Assembly: GCF_020080835.1 (NCBI RefSeq) | Contig: NC_058165.1 | Coordinates: 1,357,967 to 1,421,966, forward strand | DNA from: Cotesia glomerata | Taxonomy: Eukaryota > Arthropoda > Insecta > Hymenoptera > Braconidae | Direction: 5' to 3' | DNA: 64,000 nt | The notes under the pieces: model-generated | What the model was told of the DNA's origin: nothing | The model's database searches: none | Seen by the model: only the letters and a program-made list of their open reading frames with translations | Translations under genes and position numbers: made by a program | Shown here: piece after piece, positions 50,478-63,168 of the stretch | Position numbering within the stretch: position 1 is the stretch's first letter | Layout: every line of letters starts with the position of its first letter

Positions 50478-50526
50478 ACATTTCTTACTTTACTCCCCTA
50501 GGTGTGTAATATACTATTTCTCCGTG

Positions 50527-51600
50527 TGACTTTAAAATCAAAAAAACTTCCATATTTTCATCAATTTGATTACAAACTAAAATTTGTCTACAATTTTATA
50601 AATTTGCTGGCTGAGTTCCATGCAATTTAACGAACTTTTCTCTGGCTAGACCACCCTATCAGCTCGAGCAGGACGACAGCAAAATGGCATCCGATTGCCA
50701 CGTCCGATTTAATCGCCGGTGTAACTTAACTGCAGAGTCCTGGAGTATAGTAATATAAAGTGGAGACGTCAGGCATCTTTTGTGGAAATAAAAAAAAACC
50801 ATCTGTTTTTTAAATCACAGAATAATGTAAAATGTAGAACGGATGTGACCACATCCTCAATACAAGTCCGAGGAAATTCTGGATGCATTGAGACTTTACC
50901 AAGCACGGATTTATTACTTCGGTTTTAGTTTAATTACAATCCGTAATTATGTAAAATATGATGTGTGTGTACAAGTATAATATATATGCAGAATTTAATA
51001 AGCTAAATTATTCTAATTGAGGAAGGCGTGCCAAGATACAGGCGCAGGCGGAGCTTTAATTTTTAATAAAAAAGACATGGAGACCGCCCCTGAAGTTTCG
51101 GTTAGCTTAACATCGCGTGGCTCGAGCACCGATGCCACACGTACGAATAAAATCGCTAGAATTCCGCTTAACTTTACTCCTTACTGCTAACTGCTGGCAA
51201 GAGTGTGTACCCTACTACGTGTATGCTGCATGAGTGAAAAGACGCAACGATACTATACCTTATACCAGGGAACGGGATAACTGCTTGAATTGAACGCGTG
51301 CGTGTTAACGAGACTCTCAACTGTTTAAATAATAATAAAAAAAAAAATAAGTAGAGTTTTATTTCTAAAGCCGCTTTGTTTCTTCGAATTTGCTTGGGTA
51401 GATTTTAGACTCCCGGCTGTATAAAAACTTGATACGTAATTTTTGTTTGAATGTTTACAGCAAAAAATGGAAATTTCTATGATTTGGTTTTATCTTTTGC
51501 TCACAGTTATAAAAATATACAATCTCAATGGATTTTATAAAATTCAAAAAGCAAATTGGTCTTCCTAAATGAATTCTATCAAAAAAATGATGAACTCCTC
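50527..51600. other. Lower-AT single-copy region, no gene confirmed
   Basis: 50640-50800 and 51030-51340 are GC-richer with CpGs (for example near 51105-51155) and may hold promoter or untranslated sequence. I found no frame or exon chain. Confidence 0.35.
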
Positions 51601-53470
51601 ATACTTTTGCGGTAAATTTTTTTGTAGCCCAGTAGATCGCTCCGTATTGAAAATTTTTTCAATTGCGCAAAATAATTTTTTTCTCAAAAAATTACCTACA
51701 TTTTTTTAAGCTGTCTAATATATTTTTGTCGTAGTTGGAAAATTAATAAACTTGAAGAACAATGATTCAAATTGAATCAGATATTTTGGCTAAATAAAAT
51801 AATCCGCTTAATATCAAGAAAATTTTTATTAAAAACAATAAAATTTCTTTAATATAGAAATTAAATTATGAAAATTTTAAAGATGCATTGAGTGGAAGAA
51901 ATTTTTATTTTAAAAATTTTTAATGGTATTTAATTACTTGAATTGCCGCTGTGCAAGTGAGAACTTTGAGCGCTCCGTCGCCACCTAGCGGATGTCGCGG
52001 AACTATAAGCGAATTTCATATTTATAATCGCAGATAATTTCTTGTAATTATATTAACTTGGAAAAATCATAAGAATTAAAAAAAATAATTATTAAATTTT
52101 AGAATAAAAATTTGAAAATTGATAATCCATCATAACTTATTTTGTAGCTATAAAAATACCAACAGAAGCTTCAAATAACTTTAGAACTTACACAATCCGA
52201 AATAACGAGATAATCGTTAGTTATCTTACAATAACAATCGAAGTAACGTAATCTCTATCTGTTAAATATCCAAAAAACTTTGATCATTTTTAAATTAAAT
52301 TAGAGCTTTCGAAATATTTACACCCATAAAAATGATCCATATAATACTTCAGAATTTTGTAATAAAATTTTTTACAGCAAATCTCAATGCAATTCAAAAA
52401 TTGTTTCAATTGCGCGAAATGATTTTTTTCTTGAGAGATTGCAATCATTTATAATTTTATATAAATTTTTGTCGTGGTTGGACAAATAATATCATTGAGG
52501 TAAAATAATACACATTGGATCGGGCAATTTAGCTGAAAAATTACCAATTTGTTTAATGTCTAGAAAATTTTATAAGAAAATAATAGAATTTTCTTAATAT
52601 TAATAATATTAAAATTAACTTATGAAAATTACAAAGATAAATCGAGCGAAAAAAAATTGTCAATTTAAAAATTTTAAATAGTACTTAATAACTTAAATTG
52701 CCGCTTTGTAAGTGAGAATTTTAGACGCTCCGTCGCCACCTAGCGGCTGTCGCGGAACTATTATTTTATAATTGTAATCGCAGATAATTTCTTGTAATTA
52801 TATATACTCCTTAAATAATCATAAGAATTAAAAAACAATCAATTGAAAAGAAAATTACGGTGAAAATTAAAAAAATTTCAGAATTAAAATCTTAAAGAAA
52901 AAAATTAATAAATTTTATTACAAAATAAAAGAATGCTCGGAAAATATTAATGAAATTTTTTTAATATTTATAATATTGAAATTAACATAAAAATTTCAGA
53001 AATAAATCAAGCGAAAAAAAACTGTAAACTTAAAAATTTTAAATGGTACTTAATAAATTGAATCGTCGCTCTGCAAGTGAGAACTTTGGACGCTCCGTCG
53101 CCACCTAGCGGATGTTACGGAACTATCCGCAAATTTTTATAATTGTAATCGCACATAATTTCTTATAATTATATTTACTTTTAAAAAATCATAATAATTA
53201 AAAAACAATTAACTAAAAAAAAAAAATTTTTTTTAAATAAAAAAAAAAATTAAAAATTTTAGAATTAAAATCTTAAACTTAGTTGATTGGAACAATCTAA
53301 AATCGATAATCGATCAAAACTTATTGTGTAGCTACGAAAATCCTGACAAAAGCTTCAAACAACTTTAGAACTTACACAATCTAAAATAACGAGAGAATAA
53401 TTATTTATCTGTATCACAATCAAAAATTACACAATCTCAACAAAACTGAATAAATCATTCGAACAAAAAT
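51600..53470. repeat. Three diverged direct repeats with a CGCCACCTAGCGG core
   Basis: A module containing GACGCTCCGTCGCCACCTAG (first copy GAGCGCTC...), CGCGGAACTAT or ACGGAACTAT, and AATCGCAGATAATTTCTTGT recurs near 51965-52050, 52718-52800 and 53085-53165. Flanking sequence (TTTTTCTTGAGAG, ACAATCTAAAATAACGAGA) repeats too, with spacings of about 755 and 370 bp, so the last unit is shortened. Non-coding. Confidence 0.7.
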
Positions 53471-53471
53471 T

Positions 53472-53561
53472 ATGACATCATTTATTATTTTAAATTTCTA
53501 TTATATTTTTTTTCTGACACTGGCAATAACAATGGGATCTTCGTTGATACCAAGAATTTAA
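53472..53561 (+). CDS. Very short signal-peptide-like frame, doubtful
   Basis: ATG to TAA, 29 residues: a hydrophobic MTSFIILNFYYIFFLTLAIT then a short tail. It looks like a secretory signal, but no splice donor follows in frame and hydrophobic frames are common in T-rich DNA. Probably chance. Confidence 0.12.
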   Translation: MTSFIILNFYYIFFLTLAITMGSSLIPRI

Positions 53562-55294
53562 TTGCGTGATTCCTCCTCACAGAATGACAAGTTGATTTTT
53601 TATATGAGGTAATATCAAATGCTTGAGCGTGAACCAGCAGTTTTTGGGTCCTTCATCGGCTCAAATATTACCTGTCTCAAGTCTCAAGTACAATAGGCTG
53701 ATGAAACTATTTTTTTCGTTGATTTCTATGTTTATATTTTTACAAGTTGTGTCTATTTTGACGCGTTGATATTTTTGCTCTTGACGGGAGCTGTAACTAA
53801 CTTCTCATTAATTCATATTCAAGCCAAGATTATTCACATTGCATTTAAAGATTAGGCTCTTTTTAATTTAGGCAATCGAACTTTTAAGGTTATATGTCAG
53901 TAAGATGAAATCGACAATTGTGTTTTTTGATCGGACAAATCTCTATTGCATTGAATTTTTATTATGCAACTTTTTTCTAGTTAGAAAAATGAAAAATTGT
54001 TTTCTTTCTCATATTTTGAGAGTAACATTATTTTTTATCGTAATTTTTTAGACAAAGGTATCAATTTTTTTTTAATTCGATTTTTTTTTAAGTTTATCAA
54101 AAATTTGAAGTTAATAAATAGTTTGTTAAAAATTAAAAGCTTTAAAATTTGTTCTTATAATTTTTATGATTAAGTTTTATTATAAGTCAAATTACTTCAA
54201 ACAATTGAATAAAATTAAGTAATTTATTCAAAAATTCCTTATAGAGAGAAAATTTTTAAGTAATTTTTTTAAACTTTCTATTAATTAAAAGAAAGTCCAC
54301 AAAATAATTTTTCTTTATTTTTATTATACAACTTTGATATTTTATATTGTTCCAGTTAGAAAAATGAAAAATTGTTTTTTTTTTTTCATATTTTTAGAGT
54401 AATATTTTTTATCCTGATTTTTTAACATATTTTTTTAAATATTTTAAAAATCTCACCTCTAAATTTTTGTTCATAATTTTTTAGACAAAGATATCAATTT
54501 TTTTTTTAATTAGATTTTCTTTAAAGTTTATCAAAAATTCGAAGTTAAAAAAAAATTGAATAAATATTTTGTAAAAATTAAAAGCTTTAAAATTTGTTCT
54601 TATAATTTTTATAATTAAAAAATAAAATATAAAAATTGTAATTTATTCAAAAATTCCTTATAAAGAGAAAATTTTTAAGTAATTTTCTTAATTTTCCTTA
54701 AACTTTCTATTAATTAAATAAAATAATTTTTTTTTTTCAACTAAAAATCTTAAATGAGTTTCAAATTATTCAAGGCTATCTCCAATTATCTCGATACTTA
54801 TTTTCAAACATTTAAACGGCTCTTATAATATAAATACTTTCACATTATCTCGCGTTTGAAATTTGAATAAATGTCATCTCAATTATTCTTGACCGTATCT
54901 AACAAATTAACACCCGGCTAGACTTTTTAAATGTTACATAAGAATTTTCTCCAAAAGAATAGAGCCTTACAAAAAGCAAGTGCTTATCTAACAAATATAA
55001 TTATCAAAAATTACGTAGAAGTTTTTTCAAACTTATTAAGAAAAAATCAAAGATTTGAAATGCTTGAAGTAATTAATGCTGCACGTGGACTAAGGGTCAG
55101 ATGATTTGACGATCGTATTATCGTAATATGAGCTTAAAGTGAATGTAATATGAATCTTAAGCAGAGTGTTGTGATCACGATCGTCATATTCGCTTCTTGG
55201 TCCACCTGTGCACATGTGATACTTTGTTTTTTTGCAAACCTTGCTGAGAAATATCCATTTGAGTGAAATATTATTACTGAGATAGTTGTTTATC
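53562..55294. other. AT-rich DNA with a local duplication, no gene found
   Basis: 53955-54300 and 54325-54720 share TTAGAAAAATGAAAAATTGT, ACAAAGRTATCAATTTTTTT and AATTAAAAGCTTTAAAATTT, an old tandem duplication about 370 bp apart. No exon chain. Confidence 0.5.
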
Positions 55295-56664
55295 TTCTAA
55301 GAAGATCCAAGTATCCTCCTAGTGTAAAGAATGTCTACAAAAAAATAAAACGTAGAAATATATTTGTTATGCGTCTTAAAATTAATTAATGACATTTGTT
55401 GAGGAAATTTCCGATAAATTTACTCATTAAATAATTATTAACATTTAATTGACTGATAAAAAATTTATCACTCTGAATTACCTGTATACAGTTGACAACA
55501 CAAAAAGAGTGTCCCTAACCTTCAAATTTATTTATGTTTACTGTCTAACTCTTGAATTAATTCTATGAATTTATTCTTTAATTAAATCAATGAAAATAAA
55601 ATTTTTTTAAAATTGATAATTGCATTAAATTCTTAACCAAACACACAGCTGGTGGAATCTCCATTTTACATGTAAAAATTACAGTTTTAAAATCTAATTA
55701 ATTCTTGAATTAACTCAATGAATTAATTTAATGAATTAATTCTTGAATTAACGATGAATTAATTCCTGAATTAATTCCGAATTAATTCTTAAATTGATTC
55801 AATTAATTCTCTTGAATTAACTGAAATTACCTCTGAATTAATTTAATGAATTAATTCTTGAATGAGTTCGAATGAATTAATTCTTGAATTAATTCAATGA
55901 AAATGAAATTTTTTTAAAATCGTTAATTGCATTAAATTCTTAACCAAATACACAGCTGGTGGAATCTCCATTTCACACGTAAAAATTACAATTTTGAAAC
56001 CTAATTAATTCTTGAATTAATTCAATGAACTAATTCTTAAATTAATTCAATGAATTATTTCTTGAATGAATTCAATGAATTTATTCTTGAATGAATTCAA
56101 TGAATTTATTCTTTAATTAATTCAATGAATTTATTCTTTAGTTAATTCAATAAAAATAAAATTTTTTTAAAATCGTTAATTGCATTAAATTCTTAACCAA
56201 ATACATAGCTGGTGGAATCTCCATTTTACATGTAAAAATTACAATTTTTAAACCTAATTAATTCTTGAATTAATTCAATGAATTTATTCTTCAATTAATT
56301 CAATAAAAATAAAATTTTTTTAAAATCGTTAATTGCATTAAATTCTTAACCACATACACAGCTGGTGGAATTTCCATTTCACATGTAAAAATTACAATTT
56401 TAAAACCTAATTAATTCTTGAATTAATTCAATGAATTAATTCTTGAATTAACTCAATAAATCAATTCATAAATTAATTCAATGAATTATTTCTTGAATTT
56501 ATTTTTTAATTAATTCAATGAAAATAAAATTTTTTTTAAATCGTTAATTGCATTAAATTCTTAACCAAATACACAGCTGGTGGAATCTCTATTTTACATG
56601 TAAAAATTACAATTTTAAAACCTAATTAATTCTTGAATTAATTCAATGAATTAATTCTTAAATT

Positions 56665-57333
56665 TTTACTGTACTTTTTACTGTACAAGAACGAATTCTA
56701 AAAAAAATTAGAGTAGAGTACAAATATATATTAAATATTAAACAGCAATAAGTACTTTGTAGTTTGACTAAATTCTTTAGTACGTGCTTATATAAATATA
56801 ATAATTATGAAGGTAGATCTAGGTACAAAATAATCCAAGCACCTAAAATAACGAAGACTAAATTTCAAAGCAGTCCACTGTATACTGCAATTAAATATTT
56901 TAATAAGCTACCGAATGAAATAAAGAATACACATACATTCACTAAAAAAACTAAAAATAATATTAAAATATGGTTGACGTCCAGTCAGAAACAACTAGCA
57001 ACCGAATAAAAGATATGTCACTTGCGCTAGTCGTAATAATAGTATTTAATCGTATGAAGAATAATAATTATAACTTTTACAAAACTTGCACATTTCTGGT
57101 GCTATTCTATGTTTTCGCTTTATATTTTTCTATTATAAATAATGTACAAATTTTTCAATACTAAGTATATTTTGTTAAATAGGCACACATGATAAATTAA
57201 CCATATATGCCTATTAACTCTTCTCGAACCTATGCACAGGGAACATTGTGTTTCCTCTTAAGGATTTATATGTACGATTTTTGTATATCTATCTTTTTGG
57301 GAAGTAAATAAATAAATAAATAAATAAATAAAT
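56665..57333 (+). mobile_element. 5'-truncated non-LTR retroelement with AAAT tail
   Basis: Non-satellite insertion within the array, ending in an (AAAT)n tail at 57305-57333 after a normal-looking 3' untranslated region. Satellite resumes immediately on both sides. Only the last part of the polymerase frame is left. Confidence 0.75.
56764..57009 (+). pseudogene. C-terminal tail of a reverse transcriptase frame
   Basis: 81 codons with the pattern seen at the C-terminus of many non-LTR polymerases: RYKIIQAPKITKTKF, a serine-tyrosine patch SSPLYTAIKYFNKLPNEIK, then F and IKIWL. All catalytic motifs are missing. This is from memory of the family pattern; the clade is not determined. Confidence 0.55.
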
Positions 57334-57748
57334 TCTTGAATTAACTCAATAAATTAATTAAATGAATTAATTCAATGAATTAATTCTTGAATTAATTTAA
57401 TGAATTAATTCTTGAATTAATTCAATGAATTAATTCTTGAATTAATTCAATGAATTAATTCTTGAATTAATTCAATGAATTAATTCTTGAATTAATTCAA
57501 TGAATCAATTCTTGAATTAATTTAATGAAAATAAAATTTTTTTTAAATCGTTAATTGCATTAAATCGTTAACCAAATAAACAACTGGTGGAATCTCCATT
57601 TATGTAAAAATTGCAATTTTCAAAGCTAATTATTTGATTAAACCCCGAAAATCTACTGTTATAATTTTTTTATGAATTATTCACGTAGATTAAATTTACA
57701 AATTTTCAGGAAGTTTTAAAAAGTTGTCTTCGCATGGATCTCCTTAAA

Positions 57749-58627
57749 CTTCTCTTATTATCTTTAAACTCTCAAAATCAATTGCCACTTTAGATAATAA
57801 TAATAATTTTCTGACGTAATTAAGACATACGTAAGTAATTACGTAAGAAGTGATATGAGGTTAGATGTATAGCAAAATTCAAGAGACATTATATTAGTGA
57901 GCAAATGTTAAGGCTTTAATAAACGGTGGCATTAAAACAATGATAAAGAGCGAGTAACCGCACAAGTAGGAGAAAAAAAAAATTAGATACGTCTATTGGC
58001 ATTATGGTTGTAGTTGATGTAACTATTTAATGTATAATATAACTATTCTAGGTTATGTAGATAAAGTTTACTGTATTCTGTATTATATAGTTTGTTAGGT
58101 ATTATGTGTATTATATGGCAGAGTATGGTAGCAGTGAATCTAAGAGTACGGAGGTCATGGAGTAAAGAGTAGTAGGGTGTGTTAAAAAATTCATAACATA
58201 CACTCGACGGCTAGTACTCTAGTAGTGGAGGTCACCCAAGTTCACTGAACGCTAGTTTATAAGTTACTAAACAAACTCGCTATCTACTCGACAAAATTCG
58301 TAAATGTTTTATAGTAACTGGAAAAATAATAATTTAATTTGTTGAATTATTATCAGAGAATGTCTGGTTTGTTGAAATGTTATTTTTTTTTTTTTATTGT
58401 ATTTACTGATAAGTTGTAAAAATCTAGCTAGAGCTCACGAGAAAGATAAATCCGGGTTTTATATATTATTATTTTATATTTATCTGTTTTATAAATGTAT
58501 AACAGAGTTTTATATTAGGGACTCGGAAAATTTTATTATTTTCAAAAGAAATAATAATAATAGTAATTTATATTATTGAGAGAATAAGAGAAATTTTGTT
58601 TTCAGGATAGTCAATTTATGATGATAT
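57749..58627. other. Single-copy DNA, no gene confirmed
   Basis: 58090-58260 is a little GC-richer. No frame with support. A T-run lies at 58384-58395. Confidence 0.4.
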
Positions 58628-58771
58628 TTGGGCTGCATTTGAAAATATCTCTAGATACATAATTAAAAAATGACCTAGTATCTTGTGAACTATTGACATT
58701 TTTAAAAAAAATAAGCTCATCTTGCGATTAAATTTATTGAGACGTTTCAATTGAGTACCCACATTAATTTG

Positions 58772-58860
<89 letters not shown>

Positions 58861-59009
58861 GAATCAGAATGAGCTTATGTCTTTAAAAATATCAATAATT
58901 AAGAAATGATCTGCTATCGTGTCAACTAATGATATTTTTGAAGATATAAGCTCATCCTGACATTACATTCATCGAGACCTTTCATTTGAATACCCACATC
59001 AATTTTTCA

Positions 59010-59085
<76 letters not shown>

Positions 59086-59592
59086 GAAAAATATATCAAA
59101 AATGCAAGTGGGTACTCAAATGAAAGCTCTTAATGAGTGTAACATCAGGATGAGCTTATATCTTCAAAAATGTCAATAATTAAAAACTGACATTATTACC
59201 TTGTTAAATAATGACATTTTTAAAGATATAAGCTCATCCTGACATTACACTCATCAAGACCTTTCATTTGAGTACCCACATTAATTTTTCATATATTTTA
59301 TATATTTTTATATGTTATATATATGTATATATGAAAAATATATCAAAAATGCAAGTGGGTACTCAAATGAAAGCTCTTGATGAGTGTAATATCGAGATAA
59401 GCTTATATTTTGAAAATATATATATTATATATATGTATATATAAAAAATATATGAAAAATTGATGTGGGTACTCAAATGAAAGCTCTTGATGAGTGTAAC
59501 ATCAGGATGAGCTTATAACTTTAAAAATATCAATTGTTAAGAAAGTACAGTGCAATTTAACAAAAGTTATTACTTAATAAAGTAAAATGTTC
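58628..59592. repeat. Palindromic satellite block F
   Basis: Best-preserved outer boundary: GGGCTGCATTTGAAAATATC then TCTAGATACATAATTAA. Three arm pairs with long TA loops (58770-58855, 59015-59075) and the AAGTACAGTGCAATTTAAC end with AATAAAGTAAAATG. Confidence 0.85.
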
Positions 59593-60929
59593 TTCATTTA
59601 TATGTAGCTAGTAATAATAATAAAATATTTGTAACAGGTAGATTTAAAGCACTTAAAATTTTTTAAAGATGATAACATATTTATCAGAAATGAATCATAG
59701 AGCAAAGAGAGCTCAAGTGTGGATGTTGAAATAAATAAGAAAAAAAAAAAGTTATTGTAAATGTATATCAATATCAAGTGTCTTTATCAATAATGGTTTT
59801 TTGATAGCCAGATAAGTGATAACATGAATAAATACATAAAAGAACAGCGTTTTTGTGATATTACTCTGTTCGTATCATAGATATCAAGATAACGGTGATT
59901 CAATACTCGAATGCCGTTCTCATACTCGGAAATACCCGTATAAATTATAAACTCTTGTTCTTTATGTCAAGAAAAGTATAAATATCCTTTAAAGTCGTTT
60001 AATTTATAATACGTGCCTTAAATTGTGACTTTGAATTCATAAAATAATAAACCGCTAGTTATTTTTATCGATGACAAGACTCAGGACAATTGAATCTATG
60101 AGTAATTCCTACGTGATATAAATATAAATATGACTTTCTTTTGTGAAAACAAAGCAGTTAAAATTACTTAAAAAATTCCAAGACTTTGCAAAAATATTTA
60201 AAAAAAAAAAATTCCTCTGATGTCAACATTCTCGATCAGCGATCACATGTCTGTCTATCGCAAAAAAAAAAAAAATAAAAAAAGGCCGTACAGATGTGCG
60301 AGTGGCTGTAGTGCACGCGTCTCGTTTTTTTCATCCCAATGTAACCCACACTAGATTTATCAAGCAACCACACGCTATATACCATAACACAAATATAGTA
60401 TATAGTGCTCGGGTCTTTTAATTCTCTGTAATTGTGCAACGAGCTGACAACAAACCACACAAGCCCATAGAGTACCAACATAGGGAGTTTAAGTTACAAA
60501 AGCAGATGCAATTCTCGATCGGGCATGTCCCATGTGCTGCGTCAACTTAATACTTTAATACTCGGTATCATTACGCCCGACATACTTTGAAGTGAAAAAT
60601 AATCGAAAATCCTCGAGTTAAAGTCAACTGAACCACAACCCGCAATTCGCAACTCGTTCCTTTGTCACTTTACTTACATTACTTTATAAGAGAGTCTATT
60701 TGTTTTCATTCCCATCACGTTTCTCGTTAGTCATTGGTTCGTTGTAAACTCACTCACATTCTAGCTGATATCAATCATTGTAATTATTTATTTTAGGATT
60801 TTTTAAATGAAAAAAAAAAAAAAAAAAATTCAGTTATATTTAGACTTTTTTATGGAATAACTATTTTTTTGCCCTACAATTTAAATTAAACAATTTGTAC
60901 ACGAAAAAAAAATTCTGCGAAAATTTCAC
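59593..60929. other. Single-copy DNA, no gene confirmed
   Basis: 60230-60700 is less AT-rich; a minus-strand frame at 60236-60481 (81 codons) runs through an A-run and has no known similarity. TTGGTTCGTTGTAAAC is near 60735. Possibly promoter or untranslated sequence. Confidence 0.35.
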
Positions 60930-61148
60930 ATAAATAAATAAAATTTTGCTTTATTAAATAATAACTTTTGTTTAATTGCACTCATCAAGAGCTTTGATTT
61001 GAGTACCCACATCAATTTTTCATATATTTTTCATATATACATATATATAACGTATATTTTAAAGATATAAGCTCATCTTGAGGTTACAATCATCAAGAGC
61101 TTTCATTTGAGTACCCACTTGCATTTTTGATATATTTTTCATATATAC

Positions 61149-61214
<66 letters not shown>

Positions 61215-62071
61215 ATGAAAAATTGATGTGAGTATTCAAATGAAAGGTCTCGATAAGTGTAACATCAGGATGAGCTTATATCTTTAAAAATGTCAATAGT
61301 TGACAAAATACCAGGTTATTACTTAACTATTAATATTTTTAGCGATATAAGCTCATTCTGATATTATACTCATCGAGAGCTGTAATTTGAATACCTACTT
61401 GCATTTTTAATATATTTTTCATATATACATATATATAATATATATAAATATATAAAATATATAAAAAATTGATGTGTGTACTCAAATAAAAGATCTCGAT
61501 GAGAGTAATGTCAGGATGAGCTTATATATTTAAAAATGTCAATATTTCACAAAATACAAGGTCATTTCTTAATTATCGATGTTTTTTAAAATATAAGCTC
61601 ATACTGATGTTACACTCATCAAGAGCTTTCATTTGAGTACCCAATTGCATTTTTGATATATTTTTCATATATACATATATATAATATATATATATAAATA
61701 TATAAAATATATGAAAAAATGATGTGTCTACTCAAATGAAAGGTCTCGATGAGTATAACATTAGGATGAGCTTATATCTTTAAAAATGTCAATATTTGAC
61801 AAAATACCAGATCATTTCTTAATGATTGATATTTTTGGCAAAATAAGCTCATCCTGATGTTACACTCATCGAGATCTTTTATTTGAGTACCCACTTGCAT
61901 TTTTGATATATTTTTCATATAATATATATAAATATATAAAATATATGAAAAATTGATGTGGGTACTCAAATGAAAGGTCTCGATGAGCATAACATCGGAA
62001 TGAGCTTATATCTTTAAAAATGTCAATAGTTCTCAAGATACAATGTAATTTCTTAGTTATGTATCTAGAGA
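60930..62071. repeat. Palindromic satellite block G
   Basis: Inverted relative to block F: begins at the TTTGTTTAATTGCACTC end and finishes ATGTATCTAGAGATA. Four to five arm pairs, each with GCATTTTTGATATATTTTTC beside TACATATATATAA, at intervals of about 250-280 bp; a TA expansion lies at 61155-61206. Confidence 0.85.
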
Positions 62072-63039
62072 TAGAGAATTTTTGAACAAAGAAGCACTAA
62101 AATAACCATCTAAGCATGACAAAGATAATTAGTTAAAAAAATGAATCTGGTTAATTCTCAAGTCAACAACTAAATAATTCCTGACAGAGCTAACGGGCTG
62201 TGCAGTCTTGTTAACGTGATGTAAGCCTGGCAGCTTGCCGATGGGCATTCGTATGCGAATCTCAAGTGTACGAGTAAGTTCTCGACATGTGTGTGTGCAT
62301 ATATGTTAGCCTTAGTATTGGTATTGGGCCCCTCTGTCCATATGCCCTCGGAACATTTAACAAATTATTCTGTCAAGCGAGCAGAAAGAGTTATGCCACC
62401 GCTCATCTTCATATCAGCCTTTTAAATGCAGTGCTCTGGCCACCAGCCATCAACTTTAAGCATTCTGTTCTGGAAACGACTTAACTACACATATCAATCT
62501 AGATCCTCCATTCTAGAGTCTTAGAATGCTGCTTGGGATCTAGATGACTCAATAATTCAATGGTCCATGAAAAATACATATCACGTCGTCAGGATTGTTA
62601 ATAATTGATAGGGTCTCCTGAGATGGAGTCTATTCTCCTCAAGTGGGTAACCGTAAACGCTTTGGATTCACTGATGCAACTGTGTACGGCATAGCACGCC
62701 GATCGTTACTATCTGCTCCATTATTAAACTAAATGCGGCCCACACCCGACCGCACGCGTCTTGGAACCACTAACGCTACTATCAGGTCAATCTATTAATC
62801 CAATGTGAGAGCCGTCTATTTTAAATTTCGGGATTTTAATTCAGATTATGTGGGAGGTGTTTGAAACATTACGTCAGAGGAATCTAATTATTTTATCATG
62901 CCATTTAAAAACTAGGTTGGGTGCAGAATTATTTGTAACGGGTGCTTGATTAATCTATCTTTGTCTAGACCAATTACGTCGATCGGAATTGAATAATTGG
63001 TAATGAATTTAATAAACTAAGGTAATTATACACGGAAAG
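62072..63039. other. Lower-AT single-copy region, no gene confirmed
   Basis: 62160-62800 is clearly less AT-rich than its surroundings. A 65-codon plus-strand frame (62287-62484) shows no known family and I found no convincing exon chain. Confidence 0.35.
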
Positions 63040-63168
63040 AAAATTCAAGGATTTTTATTAAATAAAATAGTAATGGTGGAATATACTTGTAACTTAATAA
63101 TTTTTACGATCTACTATTATAAATTTTATTCAAGAAAAAATACTACCAAGAGACTTAAAAAGTCTACT
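63040..63168. repeat. Dispersed repeat fragment, third copy
   Basis: Matches 17985-18125 and 18655-18770 (GTGGAATATACTTGTAACTT, TTTTTACGATCTACTATTAT, CTTAAAAAGTC). An ACACGGAAAG tip is visible just before it. It abuts satellite block H. Confidence 0.65.

Larger units (their letters stand above)
48157..50526. mobile_element. Composite foldback element with GC-rich hairpins
   Basis: Starts CACGGAAAAAAAAG and ends CTCCGTG. Near each end lie the same GC-rich modules in opposite orientation: a hairpin with CTCAGATCACATGT arms (48230-48292, 48446-48506, 50417-50477) and one with GGCGGAAAG arms (48341-48395, 50310-50365). An ACACAGAAA-type MITE (about 48630-49186) sits inside. No recognisable protein; a 90-codon frame at 49909-50181 is unsupported. 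Confidence 0.6.
55295..57748. repeat. Element X expanded into a satellite
   Basis: Outer ends match the AAGGAGATC-ended elements at 10.4-11.9 kb, inverted (TAAGAAGATCCAAG at the left, ATGGATCTCCTTAAA at the right). Inside, a module with CAGCTGGTGGAATCTCCATT recurs at least six times (near 55647, 55957, 56208, 56360, 56575 and 57583). The modules are separated by arrays of a roughly 24-bp unit, AATTAATTCTTGAATTAATT plus CAATG. Confidence 0.8.
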
